From: Pohlia nutans
Lineage: Eukaryota > Streptophyta > Bryopsida > Bryales > Mniaceae
DNA length: 64,000 bases
NCBI GenBank assembly: GCA_022496805.1
Contig: CM040106.1
Coordinates: forward strand, 7,192,001 to 7,256,000
Direction of reading: 5' to 3'
Shown here: positions 23,983 to 36,055 of the stretch, piece by piece
Position numbering within the stretch: the stretch's first letter is position 1
Layout: every line of letters starts with the position of its first letter
The notes under the pieces: generated by a model
What the model saw: the letters and a program-made list of their open reading frames with translations, nothing else
Told to the model about the DNA's origin: nothing
Databases searched by the model: none
Translations under genes and position numbers: made by a program

Positions 23983-24896
23983 TTAAACCTAGACCAAGAG
24001 GAAGAACATTGAAAGGAATGTATATTTAAATTTTCTATCCAACATCTGCCACTACAGTAATGATACATAAAAAGATTAAACTTTAAAGATAACTATAATC
24101 AAAATTAAAATCTAAGCAGCAATTTCGACCTTGTTCAAGTTATGAGCTATACACAATATCTCAAACATTGAAAGTTCATACTTTGAAACCAGTATAATTC
24201 AATGAATACAAATAGAATATTGTTTTGAGCCATGATGCCTCCTAATCCCAAACTCAAGAATCAACTGACTTTGGATAGTGGTGCATTAGCCCTATCCGGA
24301 TTCAGAGTCTTCCAAGACCTCAAAACGCACGGTTGTTGTTTAATACGGCCTTGCCACTTGCGCCATGTAGGTGAACTTTAAATGACTTTAAGAGAAGCAA
24401 TGGTTGATATCAAATAGATAACGCTTTTGAGTGGTAATTCACTCAAAAAGTGAATATTTTGTCAATTTCTTCTATACAAGAATTGTTTGGGAGTTTCAAA
24501 GTTCAAAAAATGCATATGCAAACAGCTGCCATTAATCCAAATGAAAATGTTAAATGCTTCTCAACAAGAACATAAAAAGAAAAAAAAACTAGAAAAATAG
24601 CATGTGATTAGACATGAGTAAATTATCACACAACATAGTGATGCAAATAAAGAGGCTTTTAGGCTATGCAGCACGATGAGGAACTGGGCACTCCGCGTAG
24701 ATCGATGAGGGGAGGAGAAGGCATGGCGGGGAGCTAGTTGCGAGAGCTGTGGAAGCTCACTAGTTCAGATGGTTTCGTAAAACAGATCGGTGGAGATGGT
24801 GCCTTAAAACGTCTTGCTAGAGATGGGCTGGGCCATCATCAGGATAGGTGGTGAAAGGCATGCTGGGGTGTTTGGGAATGCGGATCTAGATCTGCT
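23983..24896. other. Spacer, nothing recognised
   Basis: AT-rich DNA right of the gypsy element, becoming GC-richer and G-rich after 24680 (AGGGGAGGAGAAGGCATGG). No gene or repeat identified. Confidence 0.3.
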
Positions 24897-27161
24897 TTGA
24901 TAGAGGTGAAGTGTTGCACCTCTTGGGAGTGTTGGTCCACGTTACATTTTGTGTTGCATTGTGGAGCTTGCAGGCAGGGCTGCTCGTTCTTAATCCCACA
25001 TCACCTATCAGCTAGTAGAGTATTTTTTGGAGCATCACTTCACAGATTTGTGGATAAAAATCATCACGAAGCCAGATCCGGAACTTCCTCAATCGGCACT
25101 GCCAAGATCACCATGACATCAAGTGTGCAAAACAGGCTCGAACTCTTACTCACAACTCTACATTCTCCATTTTCTTTCACTTATACATCTGATCTCATTT
25201 CTATTACAACTAACGCCACCACTACAGACCCTCGTGACAATTCTCACAATGTCTATGAGGCTCATGCCTACACTTCTCTGCTAATGCAATCTAGTCCCAT
25301 TAGTGTAACCGCTGCAGATGCAAATAGCAACCGTCAGCACCGCGACCCTTTGCTCCAACAATGTTGCTGCCTCACAACCACTAAGTAGAGAGACCGCAAC
25401 TCAGCCCAACAACAGAGATCCTATGGCAACAACTCCAACCCGTACAATGTGCCAAACGTCAACAAGATGCACGGCAATGCTGCGGCATCTCTAAAGATGC
25501 TGAAATGTCAACCCCGTCCAAGCAGAGCGAGCAACAACTCTGGAGATGCGGCCAAGACTTTGTTCGAAACGACTACAACAACCTCCAATCAGCCCAGCAA
25601 AAACCTGCAAGCAGAACGAGCCAGGAGTATTCCCGACATCCCTAATCAGAAGCCAAGTGCCAAGACATTGTGTGACAAAAATCAAATTTCAACACCGAAT
25701 CTGCAGTTCGAGTGCATCAACTTAAGACCGTTGCAGCATCAAATTCCACACCAATACTTTCTTCTCCAAACGCCCATCCTAACAGCTCCAACCATGCCTC
25801 TCCAACTTTGCAACAACCAAAACCTGTATTACAATAACTGCGATATTCTTTGCTCATGTAAGTTTACTACTCACCGATACTTGTTGTCTCTCAGGCAAAA
25901 ATCCACTGACATAGAAGTGGAAAAACAGCTGAAAAGATGTACCTGCACGGCACAAAGGCGGAGACGGAAGCACCACAAGGTCGACCACATGGACATGGAC
26001 CCAACACTCAACAACAAAACACAGCAAGGTCAACCGCAGCACCTACAATTTGGAACCCAAGTAAGTGAATCCATCACTTTGCTCCAAATGAATTGTTGCA
26101 CTGTTAACAAATGTGTTTGTGAAACACACAAGAAAAGAAACACCATTTACAGGCAGCCATTACTGTAGAATGGGCTGCATCACAAGCAAATGCAACTTCA
26201 ACACTGCCCTAGCAACAACAAAAACACTTCAGTAACCTCCAAGAAAATGTGTTATCACCACCGATTAAGCAATGTCGGAGGGCCTTTTTCAACATCAAAC
26301 GTCAAGATTATCTCTTACAGTGAAGACCACATGAACAGTGTTGCTGATAGTGTTGACGCTCAAAGCTTCTTGTATGTCCGAACGCTAGGAAGGAGCGGCG
26401 TGAGCACAAGAACAGATACCAACTTAGGTTTTCTTGGAGGAAACAAAATAGAGACCGCAGCTGCTACACAATCGAAGGCCGCCGCTACTACCAAAGGAAG
26501 AATAGCAGCAGCTGAAATTGGCGCCGCTGCTACAGATTCGGCCGGTGCAAAATCAGCCCAGAGTATTGGTAGTACAATCAATAGCATTGGAAGAAGTGGA
26601 GCATCGGAAGCAGGAAATGTTGATGTATTGAAGATCGCCAAGACAACCCGGAGCGCTGCACCAACGGAAACTTCAAAAAGAGCTGTAACTGAAGCAAAGG
26701 ACGCCGAAACAGGAACGCTGCAGCGATGGGAATTTGGATCGCTGCACCAACCCGGAGCGCTGCACCAACAAGAGCTAATTCAACAACAAACGTTGTTGTC
26801 TTCAACGGGACTGTTTCAAACGGAGCTGCTTCAACAAGAAATAAGGAGCCAGCTACGAAGGCCAACACCATCATCGGGAAACAAAAATCAAACCAGTAGG
26901 ACAAGCTTTGAAGCGCTCACGGAAACATTCACGGCGCGGAAGAGAAGAAGAAGCACGATACGGGGCAGCCAGCAATCGAAAGGAAGCGGGGAGCAAAACC
27001 GGGGAGAGGAAGCAAGCCGACAGGAGCAAAGCGCAACCACAGTAGAGCAAAGACAACGGGAGTTAGAAAGGGAGCCCCAACATTCAAGTCATCACCAAGA
27101 GCCAAGTCCCGATCGACAACCTTGTTTACTCAAGTTCTCTTCACAATCACTCTTTGTCTAG
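24897..27161 (+). pseudogene. Low-complexity long open frame, function unknown
   Basis: One plus-strand frame stays open for about 755 codons except for TAG at 25386 and TAG at 26166, and ends at TAG 27159. There is no clear ATG at the left edge. The inferred product is rich in Asn, Gln, Thr and Ser, has a Cys cluster near 26.1 kb (CCTVNKCVCETHKK), an Ala-rich stretch at 26.45-26.55 kb and a Gln/Arg-rich charged tail. Codon use and base composition differ sharply from the A/C-rich LINE that follows, so although an ORF1 of that LINE is possible by position, it may be a separate element or host remnant. No domain recognised. Confidence 0.35.
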
Positions 27162-27183
27162 TACCACTCTTAGTCTTGCTTAT

Positions 27184-27304
27184 GAAGAAGTGAGTAGTCT
27201 TGTACCAATGGCCCTTTGTTCGGTGGGCACTCGCTCAATGTTAAGACAAACAGACTCTTTATTCACGCCGGCCTCGAAAGAGGACAGGAGTTCATATCTA
27301 TCTA
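27184..27304 (+). repeat. Dispersed ~120-bp repeat, copy A
   Basis: TGAGTAGTCTTGTACCAATGG, GGTGGGCACT-GCTCA, GACTCTTTATTCACGCC and CCTCGAAAGAGGAC-GGAG match 36056-36175 at nearly every position, in the same orientation. The two copies bracket the LINE. Confidence 0.85.
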
Positions 27305-28174
27305 TCTATCTTGCTTATGATTTTTATAGCTTACTTAGTGTTAGCACTAGAAATTTCCCTTGCAACCTTTCACAACACATTAGGGTGCTTATTTTGCAAG
27401 GGTACCTCTTTGTTTATAAAAACAAATTGAATGGGGGTTATGCCTAAAAATGCTTGCACTCTCATAGAAACATCATGAATGCCATCAAATGTTTGTATAA
27501 TCCTAAGTACTTAGGTAACATGAACGCTTGGTCAAAATGCATATATGTGACCAAACGTCACATTATAGACCATTTGCCTTTAATTTTAATTCTCTACTGT
27601 TTAAAAGATTGTTGCCTCACTCTTGTTTATACCAATAGCATAGTTTATGACATGAACCATCTTTTATGGTACAATACCAAAAATCCTAAAACCTTTGCTA
27701 GCAAAAACAATCGAAACATCTTCTTCTCAAAAGTCATACTCCATGCAGCTCCACAAATTAAGTTGTAGGGACGAAAACACTTAGAAGTGATAAGAAGAAA
27801 ATCACCAACAATCTACATTTTTTTGACAAATTATACTAGTATTTTCAAAATGTCACAAAGCCCTTCCACTGCTACGTTTGATAAACCAAACCAAAAATTA
27901 CCAAAAAAATTGAAAAACAAACCTAAAATGTACCAACACCAAACATTTACCATCATAGTAAACCCTAAGTGGCCTCGGCCTACCGGCCTGGGCCAAAAAC
28001 CACATACAATAGTACTACTCCACAAATTTAACAAACATGTACCCTCCATAACGATTTATAAAAACATCCCAATTTGAACCCATCCAAATAAAACCCGTAA
28101 ATGCACACCATATAGAACTCAACATCAAACACATAAAATTCACACCATTAACAAAATAAATAAAAAGTGTATAA
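27305..28174. other. Probable LINE 5' leader
   Basis: No recognisable domain. Base composition moves from balanced to A/C-rich at about 27.8 kb, which marks the likely entry into the LINE. The frame leading into the 2A-like sequence is closed by a stop at 28172. Confidence 0.35.
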
Positions 28175-28261
28175 ATCCCCTTAAAGAAAATCAACAAAAA
28201 ATACCTTCCTAACAAAAACAAAATTACCACCATAACAAACTATAATAAAAACAACCATATC

Positions 28262-28309
28262 TCAAAACTTCTACTCTTTTGTGGTGACATCAAATCCAAC
28301 CCAGGACCA
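28262..28309 (+). other. 2A-like ribosome-skipping peptide
   Basis: The frame reads SKLLLFCGDIKSNPGP followed by Met at 28310. The 2A consensus is D-(V/I)-E-x-N-P-G-P after a hydrophobic run; here E is replaced by K. Similar sequences are known at the N-terminus of several LINE families. An open stretch of about 29 codons precedes it without an ATG, so the true start has decayed or lies in another frame. The residues after it (28310-28504) show no known domain. Confidence 0.8.
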
Positions 28310-28779
28310 ATGCCAAACATATTGAAAACGCAACCACTATCACATAAAAATAGAAGCAAAACATATTATATACCATGCACAAGAAAACTACACCCGGAAT
28401 ACCAACATTTAGCAAAAACGTTTGCTCCTTGTTTAAAAAAAAACACACCCAAATCATACAGAAACGACTACAGATTACCCACACCTTTCAAAATACATAT
28501 ATGAAAACCAACACCACCCACCTCCCCGCATGCTATACGCACTCATTACCACAATAAGCCTTCTACTAGAAACATGTGACCATCAATTAATACAAATACC
28601 TGACCCAGACTGGACAACAATACTCCTTGAAAAAATGGCACTTCTTCAAAATCTACCCGAACGACACATCTCAAACCCACACCCATACACCCAATTTAAA
28701 AACACCAACCAAAATTTAACTAACCCCCTAATACCATTCACAAACAACTATATGATTTATCAAACAAAACAATAATCCA

Positions 28780-29725
28780 CTAAACCTACAAATACTAACA
28801 AACAAATTTCCATTCCTGCCCAAAAATTTATTAATAGAATCTCTCAAATGCAATGAACCTATAAATGAATACTCACACTCACCTCCACTACTCAATATAC
28901 CATTACCGCAAACCCAAGAAATACAAACAACAAACCACAACACACACATCATTACATGGAATGCCTCATCTTTAAACACAGCCCTACCTAGCCTACGAAA
29001 CTTAATCTCAAACACCACAACAAATCCAGCATTTATCACAATACAAGAAACCAAACTAACTGCAACAAAATCAACAAAATATATACAAAACCTATTTCCA
29101 AAATACAAGTTAATTTTCAACAACACACACGCTTTAGCAAGATGCATGCAACAAAGAATGCCGTATACCCTTGCAAGACGTGAACTCCTCACTCTAATAA
29201 ATAACAAATATGCATACCCAGGAAATATCACCAAAATACCCACTCCAGCCAAAACTTCACCATATTTGCAAATTATACAAATAGAAAATGCACCATTACA
29301 ACCTTGGCTAATTCTACACATGTACATGCCTTCCCACTTAGAAGATATTCAATATATTACAATAATACAACAACAAATAACACAACAACAAATAACACAA
29401 AAAATCATAGCACATCCAAACCACACATACATATTATGTGGTGATTTTAATAGAGACATAGTCCTTATAGGGAGACAAAACGAATCCAACATAACACCTC
29501 CGCAAACAGAAGACATAGAATGGCGTGCATTCATAGACACTCTACATTTAACTTACATCCAACAAATAGCACATTCACAAGACAAGGTGGACAAAACTAC
29601 ACTCAAACAAATTTAATCAAAGGATACTACATCAAAACTCCCAATAATACACTGTATACTTCAATCACAAACCACGACCACAACCTAAACTCAGATCATT
29701 CACTAGTCACCCTACAAATACCACC
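28780..29725 (+). pseudogene. LINE EEP endonuclease
   Basis: Frame 1 carries HIITWNASSLN (first metal-site Asn), AFITIQETKLT (QE-K motif) and YILCGDFNRD (G-D-F-N). After a one-frame shift near 29585 the terminal NSDHSLVTL (S-D-H motif) follows. All four EEP signature blocks are therefore present in the right order; a gap between the QE-K and GDFN blocks is of usual length. The enzyme would nick the target strand to prime reverse transcription. Confidence 0.85.
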
Positions 29726-30390
29726 AAATACACTACTAGCTTGCCTTACACAACAAAAAACAAATAAACCACCAAGGATCCTAAACCCCATCCCACAAGA
29801 TAACATTGAAGAATTCAAAACATTATTTTTTGAAGAAAAGTCACCCTAAATAAATGAACTCACTACAATATTGATGAATGAAAAATTAACAAACAACTAA
29901 TGGCAAACATCTTGTACAAAATTAGACCACTTAATACAACAAATATCAGAAAAAATTCAAAAACTTGTTATGCTCCACCTCTACCTTCACTAACACACCG
30001 CATAGCTCAACAAGGAGGATTTTTGCCAAGAAAACTCCAAAAACAATGGAAAAAACATCTATCTACCTATCACTTAAATAGAAAAGCAATATATATAACA
30101 AAAACCATACCAGATTGGCAAAACCACCCAATAATAGAAGAATTAAAAAACCATAACCACATTACCATCCCACCACCCCCTAGCCAAGAATTAAATCCAC
30201 AAGAATGGATTAATACTTTAGCAAAACTAACTAAAACCGCTAACAAACAAGCACGTAAAATCACCACTAAATACACCTAAGATTGTGTTAAAAAGCCATC
30301 ACAAAATATAGACAACTATATGAAAAAAGCCCCAAGAAAATAAATAAAATAGTTTTCAAGAACCAAGAAACACCACCGGTAGATTGCATT

Positions 30391-31504
30391 ATGGACAGAA
30401 ACAACAACATACTAACTAGCCCAAAAGACATAGCAAATGAAATATATATCCAACAATCAATTAGTAATAGACCTACAGTCCCAACATGTTACTACCAACC
30501 AGAACACCCAACTAATTGCACATGTGGAGTTAAACAATACCCATGGCATGATCTAGATGGATTTATAATAGATAAAAGAGGAGACCCTCAAACACCACTG
30601 CATAAATACTTAAACCAAGAAACATATGACTTATGTTTAAAACACCTATCTAATAATACAACACCAGGCCCAGATAAAATTCCAAACTCAATCTTAAAAA
30701 ATATGCCCGATAGTTTTCATAAACTACTATTCCTATTTTTCACCCATTACTACAAACAAAAAAAAATCCCGACATCATGGAAAATAAGTTTAACGATACT
30801 TTTGTACAAAAATGGGGATCCATCACTATTACCTATAGCACTTGCAAACACAATTTATAAATTATTCACTAGCACACTAACACTAATACTATCATCATAT
30901 GGTGAAAAATATCAAATACTACTCGACAATCAAGAAGAATTTAGAGCAGAAAGAAGTACATCCAGACAACTACAACTACTAACAGCAGCCCTGGAAGACG
31001 CTAGATTTACAAACCAAAACATATACCTTCTATACATAGATTTTAAAAATGCATTCGGCTCCCTTGACCACGGTAGACTATTAGCTATAATGAAAGACCT
31101 TGGATATCCTTCAAATGCAGTAACACTAATTGGAAATATGTATTCACTCTACTACCATACTTACCGGTGAACGCTTCGGCAAAACAAAACCAATACCCAT
31201 TCAAAGAGGCACCATCCAAGGAGATACAATAAGGCCATATTTATTCTTGATATTCCTTGAACCACTACTTAGATGGCTACAAAGAGGCAAAAACGGGTAC
31301 ACATTTGGTACATCAAAATTAACCATTAACTCTGCAGCATACGCAAATGACCTAGCAGCTATAACAAATAATCTCCAATCACTACAAACGCAATTAAACA
31401 AACTAGATAAATTCTGTGAATGGGCTGGAATGGACTTAGGTGTACAAAAATGTGTCATCACTGGATGTCCCAACAAGTCCAAACTAAACCCTGAAAAAAT
31501 TTAA
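30391..31504 (+). pseudogene. LINE reverse transcriptase, active site mutated
   Basis: Blocks in order: TPGPDKIPNSILK (RT block 0/1), PTSWKISLTILLYKNGDPS, FRAERSTSRQLQLL, LLYIDFKNAFGSLDH (first catalytic Asp kept), then after a frameshift near 31165 IQRGTIQGDTIRPYLF. The catalytic box reads AYANDLAAIT where YADD is expected; the first Asp of the pair is Asn (GAT to AAT). Upstream frames 29900-30280 form the linker from the endonuclease. Confidence 0.9.
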
Positions 31505-31985
31505 AACCCAAATACAAAACCATAACATATCTTACAAAAATCAACCAATACCTGTTCTACACCAAAACGAACCTTATGTATACTTAGGCATTCAACTAGT
31601 ACCCTCACTAAAAGGGAAACTCCAAACGCACATCACTACAAACAAAATAATAGACCAATGCAAACAACTATCCAAATGCCCCGCCACAATTAAACAAAAA
31701 ATTAGCATGGTTGACACCGTCATTAGAGTAGGCATTGCATACAGTTTTTATGCAGTCCCATATTCACTACCGACCATCAAAAAACTAGATAAAAAAATTA
31801 TAGGAATCCAAAAAACAATATGTGGACTATCAAAATGCACAGCAAACGTAATAACCTAATTACCTCACGAACTCTTTGGTCTTGAGGCTTTCTCACTAAA
31901 AAATGCATACTTTTGATGCATCGGTTAACAACTTCGAAACGCACTTAACGACCAGGGAAGACTAGGTATAATATACAAAGGACTT

Positions 31986-32963
31986 ATGCACCACATATTA
32001 GCCAAATATGGAGGCGCGGAAGAAATCCCAAGAATCACACAATATGATTGCATTAATTCACCAACCATAAATACATTATTTCTCTTAAAAAATGCTAAAG
32101 GAATTCACCCACGAAGTCACCTCAAAAGTACAAATGAAAATTTCCAACTACATATGACAGAATTGGAACGAGAATGGCGAACACATTCGGCAAATGAACT
32201 TCCACATCTCAACTCCGAACTATCACTCAAACTTTTACACAAATTATTAATCCATAACATATACGAAATAAAACACATCACCCTTCCCAACAGAACAACC
32301 CTTATGACACCAGAAAACTTTAAAACATACTACAAAACGCCAACCGAACTAGAAAAAAGCGCACTTCAAATAGCTGAACAATTGTTGTGCTACCCAAGTT
32401 GTACACCAAATTGCCCAAACCCATGTGCAAGACATCCACTCGCCCGAACGCTTAAAGAGAGATACATCTCAAATAACCAAAACATATTACTAAAAGCACC
32501 AGCTAATCCACCTCAACCCCCAACCCCACAACAACACCTCCACCCAAACCCACCTCCTAACATCAAAAACAACCCCCTAAGATTTCCCATCGACATAATA
32601 TTAGACCACAAAACAAATACCTCAAAAGATAAATATAAAATAACAAAAAAATATAACACATACCTATGTCAATGGACTCTCCAAAACAATGTTACATACA
32701 ACGAATGGATGCCACAAAGAGAACTCTTCCCCTTCAACTACCCAACAACCATTGCACACAACATTAAAATACTAACACAATACTACACAAAACTACAACA
32801 CAATCTCTATAAAAAAATTATTAACACACACTTCACTCCTGAACAAAGCAGAGATGCAATATTCATCCCCCCACCCACATCGACCCCGCTTACACACACA
32901 TACACATACAAGAATGTAACCTGGAAAAAGATATTATTTCCGATTACGATACCATACACATAA
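31986..32963 (+). pseudogene. LINE post-RT linker
   Basis: A 325-codon frame between RT and RNase H. It includes CYPSCTPNCPNPCARH, a Cys-rich patch of possible zinc-binding type, and a Pro/Thr-rich stretch. Such long linkers occur in RNase H-bearing LINEs. No enzyme motif seen. The gap to 33412 continues the linker in broken frames. Confidence 0.5.
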
Positions 32964-33412
32964 ATAATGAACAAACCCACCTATATGAAAATACCGGTAG
33001 ACACCTTACCACTATACCAACCACTAGACTAAAATGGCTATGGCAACAATATAATAAAGCAATTTATAGCTCACACGGCCTAGTACTGCAAACACAATCA
33101 TTTGAAAAAGAAGTAATATGGCTCTATCAAAGATACAACCATAAAATCCCCAGAAAAGACCCACTAAAAGCAGCACAATATACTCTACCAACAAGTATTC
33201 TTGACTCCATTAGTACCACCTTTAATATCTCCCATTCATATTTTTCTTCACCTATAACAAGTTTTACACAAATTTCAGAATTTTACTCTCCCTTTGCAAG
33301 AGATAAAGTCTTTGGATCACTCGGTACCGCCTTCCAATACAAATGGAAAGGCATAGGCTACGCCCACTCACATAGTAAAGAAACAGCCCAACAAGCAATT
33401 CACTGGGCACGA

Positions 33413-35412
33413 TTGGCAGCCAAAACCGACCCAAATACCATCACTATAATGGTAATACCAGATACAAATTGGTACCAAAATCACTCCCCATATATGGGGC
33501 CCTTTTTAGACACCCATATAATTGCCCACTTCGCCGCAGTTTCCATCACATATGAAGAACCAACAACCCCACAAGAACTCTACAAATTGAAGATAGAACC
33601 ACTTGCAATCCGCGTCCTATGCATTCATCACCAAGATCGCAACATTGGTACACCATACCAAATAAATACAATTAAAGCAGCAATTGAAAATCTACAAATT
33701 CCACAATATCACATACAAAATGCTCCACACACCCCCCACAACACACCGGTCAATAAATATAAAAAATGGAACAAACTCATATACCCGCCCTACATCAACC
33801 CAACCACTTTAAACACGCCACCTCTACCAAACTTTGTGACAAACACTACACCTAAATTCCAACCGCAATATAGCTACTATACCGATGGATCTTTCATACC
33901 TCCTAAACAAGCCCTCGACGGACACTGACACCGAATATACAACTCTACAAAGGCCGACATGCAAATATCAGAAAGACTACCAGGCCTACAAACTAGTTTT
34001 CGAGCAGAACTAATGGCTATCCATGAAACACTTAGTGTAATCACTACTAAATACCCAGACGAACCGGCACATATATTTACAGATTGCCTCAACTGCCTAT
34101 ACAATCTAAACACACATATTAAACACCCAACTATGTACAGTGGGGTACCAATCAAAATGTCGTTTTTGAAATCGCATGTGAGAAAATTTCAGTTTTTCCA
34201 ACTTTGAAAGTCTCCCAAGAGCTCCGAAATCAGTGTTTTTCCACGAAACTTAAACCAAAGAATTATCTTCAATTTAATTATATGTATGCCAAATTTCTTG
34301 GCCAAAAGATTTACTAAACAATAGTTATTCAAAATCTACCAACATTGGTATTTTTTCACTACTGCCAACTTTGACAGCCTCCCAAAGATTGAATTATTAT
34401 TTTTCTGCCATTAAATTGTTGGAACAAAAACCTCTTTATGTTAAAAAGAGATGATAAAAATTTTAAGGCCAAAAGATTAATGCAAAAAAAGATATTAACA
34501 ATCTACCAACATGTGTAGTTGTGAGGGAAACCATTTCATTGCTACCAACTCTGATTACTATGTTGGTAGATTTTGAATAAATTTTTTTTGGTGAATCTTT
34601 TGGCCTTGAAATTTTCCATACATATAATTAACTTAAAGATAATTCTTTAGTAAAACTTTCAAGGTAAAATACCAATTATGGAGCTCTCGGGAGGGTTTCA
34701 AAGTTGGCTGTACTCAAAGTTGGTAGCAATGAAATGGTTTCCCTCACAACTACACATGTTGGTAGATTGTTAATATCTTTTTTTGCATTAATCTTTTGGC
34801 CTTAAAATTTTTATCATCTCTTTTTAACATAAAGAGGTTTTTGTTCCAACAATTTAATGGCAGAAAAATAATAATTCAATCTTTGGGAGGCTGTCAAAGT
34901 TGGCAGTAGTGAAAAAATACCAATGTTGGTAGATTTTGAATAACTATTGTTTAGTAAATCTTTTGGCCAAGAAATTTGGCATACATATAATTAAATTGAA
35001 GATAATTCTTTGGTTTAAGTTTCGTGGAAAAACACTGATTTCGGAGCTCTTGGGAGACTTTCAAAGTTGGAAAAACTGAAATTTTCTCACATGCGATTTC
35101 AAAAACGACATTTTGATTGGTACCCCACTGTACAACAATCACGCAAATAAAACCATACTAATAGACATGGTAGATAAGTTGAAAACTCGTACTCAACCCA
35201 CCACATTCTACAAAGTCAAAGCACATATCAACATTGAAGGCTACGAACAAGCGGATAAACTTACAAAAATGGGAGCCAAAAAAGAATACTTCAGAGCCAC
35301 AAGATCACAAAAATTTGCACATACAACACCATTCTATTTTCAGAAAGATATATGGCCAGGACCTATAAAACAACCAGATAAAGGCTTGTCAGATGCCTCC
35401 AAACATATCTAA
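33413..35412 (+). pseudogene. LINE RNase H, split by a foldback element
   Basis: SYYTDGSF (first Asp) at about 33.88 kb, an in-frame TGA at 33926 where TGG is likely, FRAELMAIHE (Glu) and HIFTDCLNCLYNL (second Asp) lie left of the insertion at 34138. FYKVKAHINIEGYEQADKL (His and last Asp) lies right of 35130. If the insertion and one TA are ignored the frame continues without a break across the junction. RNase H would remove element RNA from the hybrid. Confidence 0.85.
34138..35130. mobile_element. Foldback MITE, 993 bp, TA target duplication
   Basis: Starts CAGTGGGGTACCAATC and ends GATTGGTACCCCACTG; both ends are flanked by TA. The arms are 34138-34550 and 34718-35130, each 413 bp and nearly perfect inverse copies. 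The 167-bp loop is itself a diverged copy of the outer half of the right arm (ATACATATAATTAA, GATAATTCTTT, GAGCTCT-GGGAG). TA plus CAGTG suggests the Tc1/mariner superfamily. It encodes no protein. Confidence 0.92.
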
Positions 35413-35444
35413 CTAAATACGACCAAGAAAATAACCTTGAAGAA

Positions 35445-35890
35445 ATGGCAATCGAATTTCCCAACATTTGCAAATGGACCATGAACTCAAACATCGATAA
35501 CGAACTATGCAATGCATTTTGGTCCAATCCTACAATCACTGATTCACAAAAAAATATTATATTTAAGCTTCGTACCGGCCAATACATGGGTAATGCTAGA
35601 AAGCGACTATTTTTTGGTAGAGAAAGATTCCCCTCCAAAACATGTTCCATCTGCAACTCTGCAAATGTAGACACATGGCTACACGTACTCCTAAAATGCA
35701 ACCATCACCATATTCACGCCATTAGAGTCAAGAGACATAACAAAGCAGTATGGGAACTAAGGAAATTAATCCTTTCATCACAAAAATCTAGATGTTACAC
35801 CCTTATGAATGCCAATGACCTGATGCCTACAGGACAAAGGGACATTGGAACAATAGTACTCTCCCCTTTCGAGGATGGACACTATTTTAA
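35445..35890 (+). pseudogene. LINE C-terminal zinc-knuckle tail
   Basis: A frame carrying CSICNSANVDTWLHVLLKC followed by HHHIHAIR: the C-x2-C...H...C pattern found after RNase H in several LINEs. The open frame then runs on through the antisense 5S-like sequence to a TGA at 36000, which is probably coincidental. Confidence 0.7.
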
Positions 35891-35891
35891 A

Positions 35892-36010
35892 TGGATGCAG
35901 CACCGGGACTTCCCGGGAGGTCACCCATCCCAATACTATTCCGGCCCAAAAGCGCTTAACTTCAGAGTTCTGATGGGATTTGGTGTAGTGGCCTTGGTAT
36001 GACCGCATCA
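35892..36010 (-). rRNA. 5S rRNA-like sequence, full length (probable pseudogene)
   Basis: Minus strand starts GATGCGGTCATACC and ends GGTGCTGCATCC, 119 nt, the normal 5S size. Conserved blocks are all there: ATCCCATCAGAACTC, GAAGTTAAGCG (box A region), GGGATGGGTGACC and TCCCGGGAAGTCC (box C region). The block after CATACC reads AAGGCCACTACACC rather than the land-plant form. It is a single copy set exactly at the 3' end of the LINE, in antisense to it, so either LINE-mediated capture or a 5S insertion is likely. No neighbouring 5S unit is visible. Confidence 0.85.
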
Positions 36011-36055
36011 CTTTGTTACTAGTATTTATCTCTGGTCACTAAAGTGGCTATTCTC

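Larger units (their letters stand above)
28175..35890 (+). mobile_element. LINE (non-LTR retrotransposon) with 2A, EEP, RT, RNase H; degenerate
   Basis: In order: a 2A-like peptide, an apurinic-type (EEP) endonuclease, reverse transcriptase, a long linker, RNase H and a CCHC-like tail. The reading frame changes at least eight times, so the copy is dead. The plus strand is strikingly poor in G and rich in A and C over the full length, as in A-rich LINE coding strands. A 993-bp foldback element sits inside RNase H. No poly(A) or short tandem tail is seen; a 5S-like sequence follows at once. RNase H after the RT puts it in the broad I/R1/Tad-like side of LINE diversity, but I cannot name the clade. 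Confidence 0.88.

Noticed and set aside
28728..29327. 199-codon minus-strand ORF inside the LINE
   Set aside because: It is antisense to the EEP endonuclease and arises because the plus strand is G-poor, which removes stop codons on the other strand.
35445..36002. LINE ORF extending through the 5S-like sequence as coding DNA
   Set aside because: The 5S blocks are conserved as RNA-type sequence on the opposite strand; the open frame across them is most simply a coincidence.
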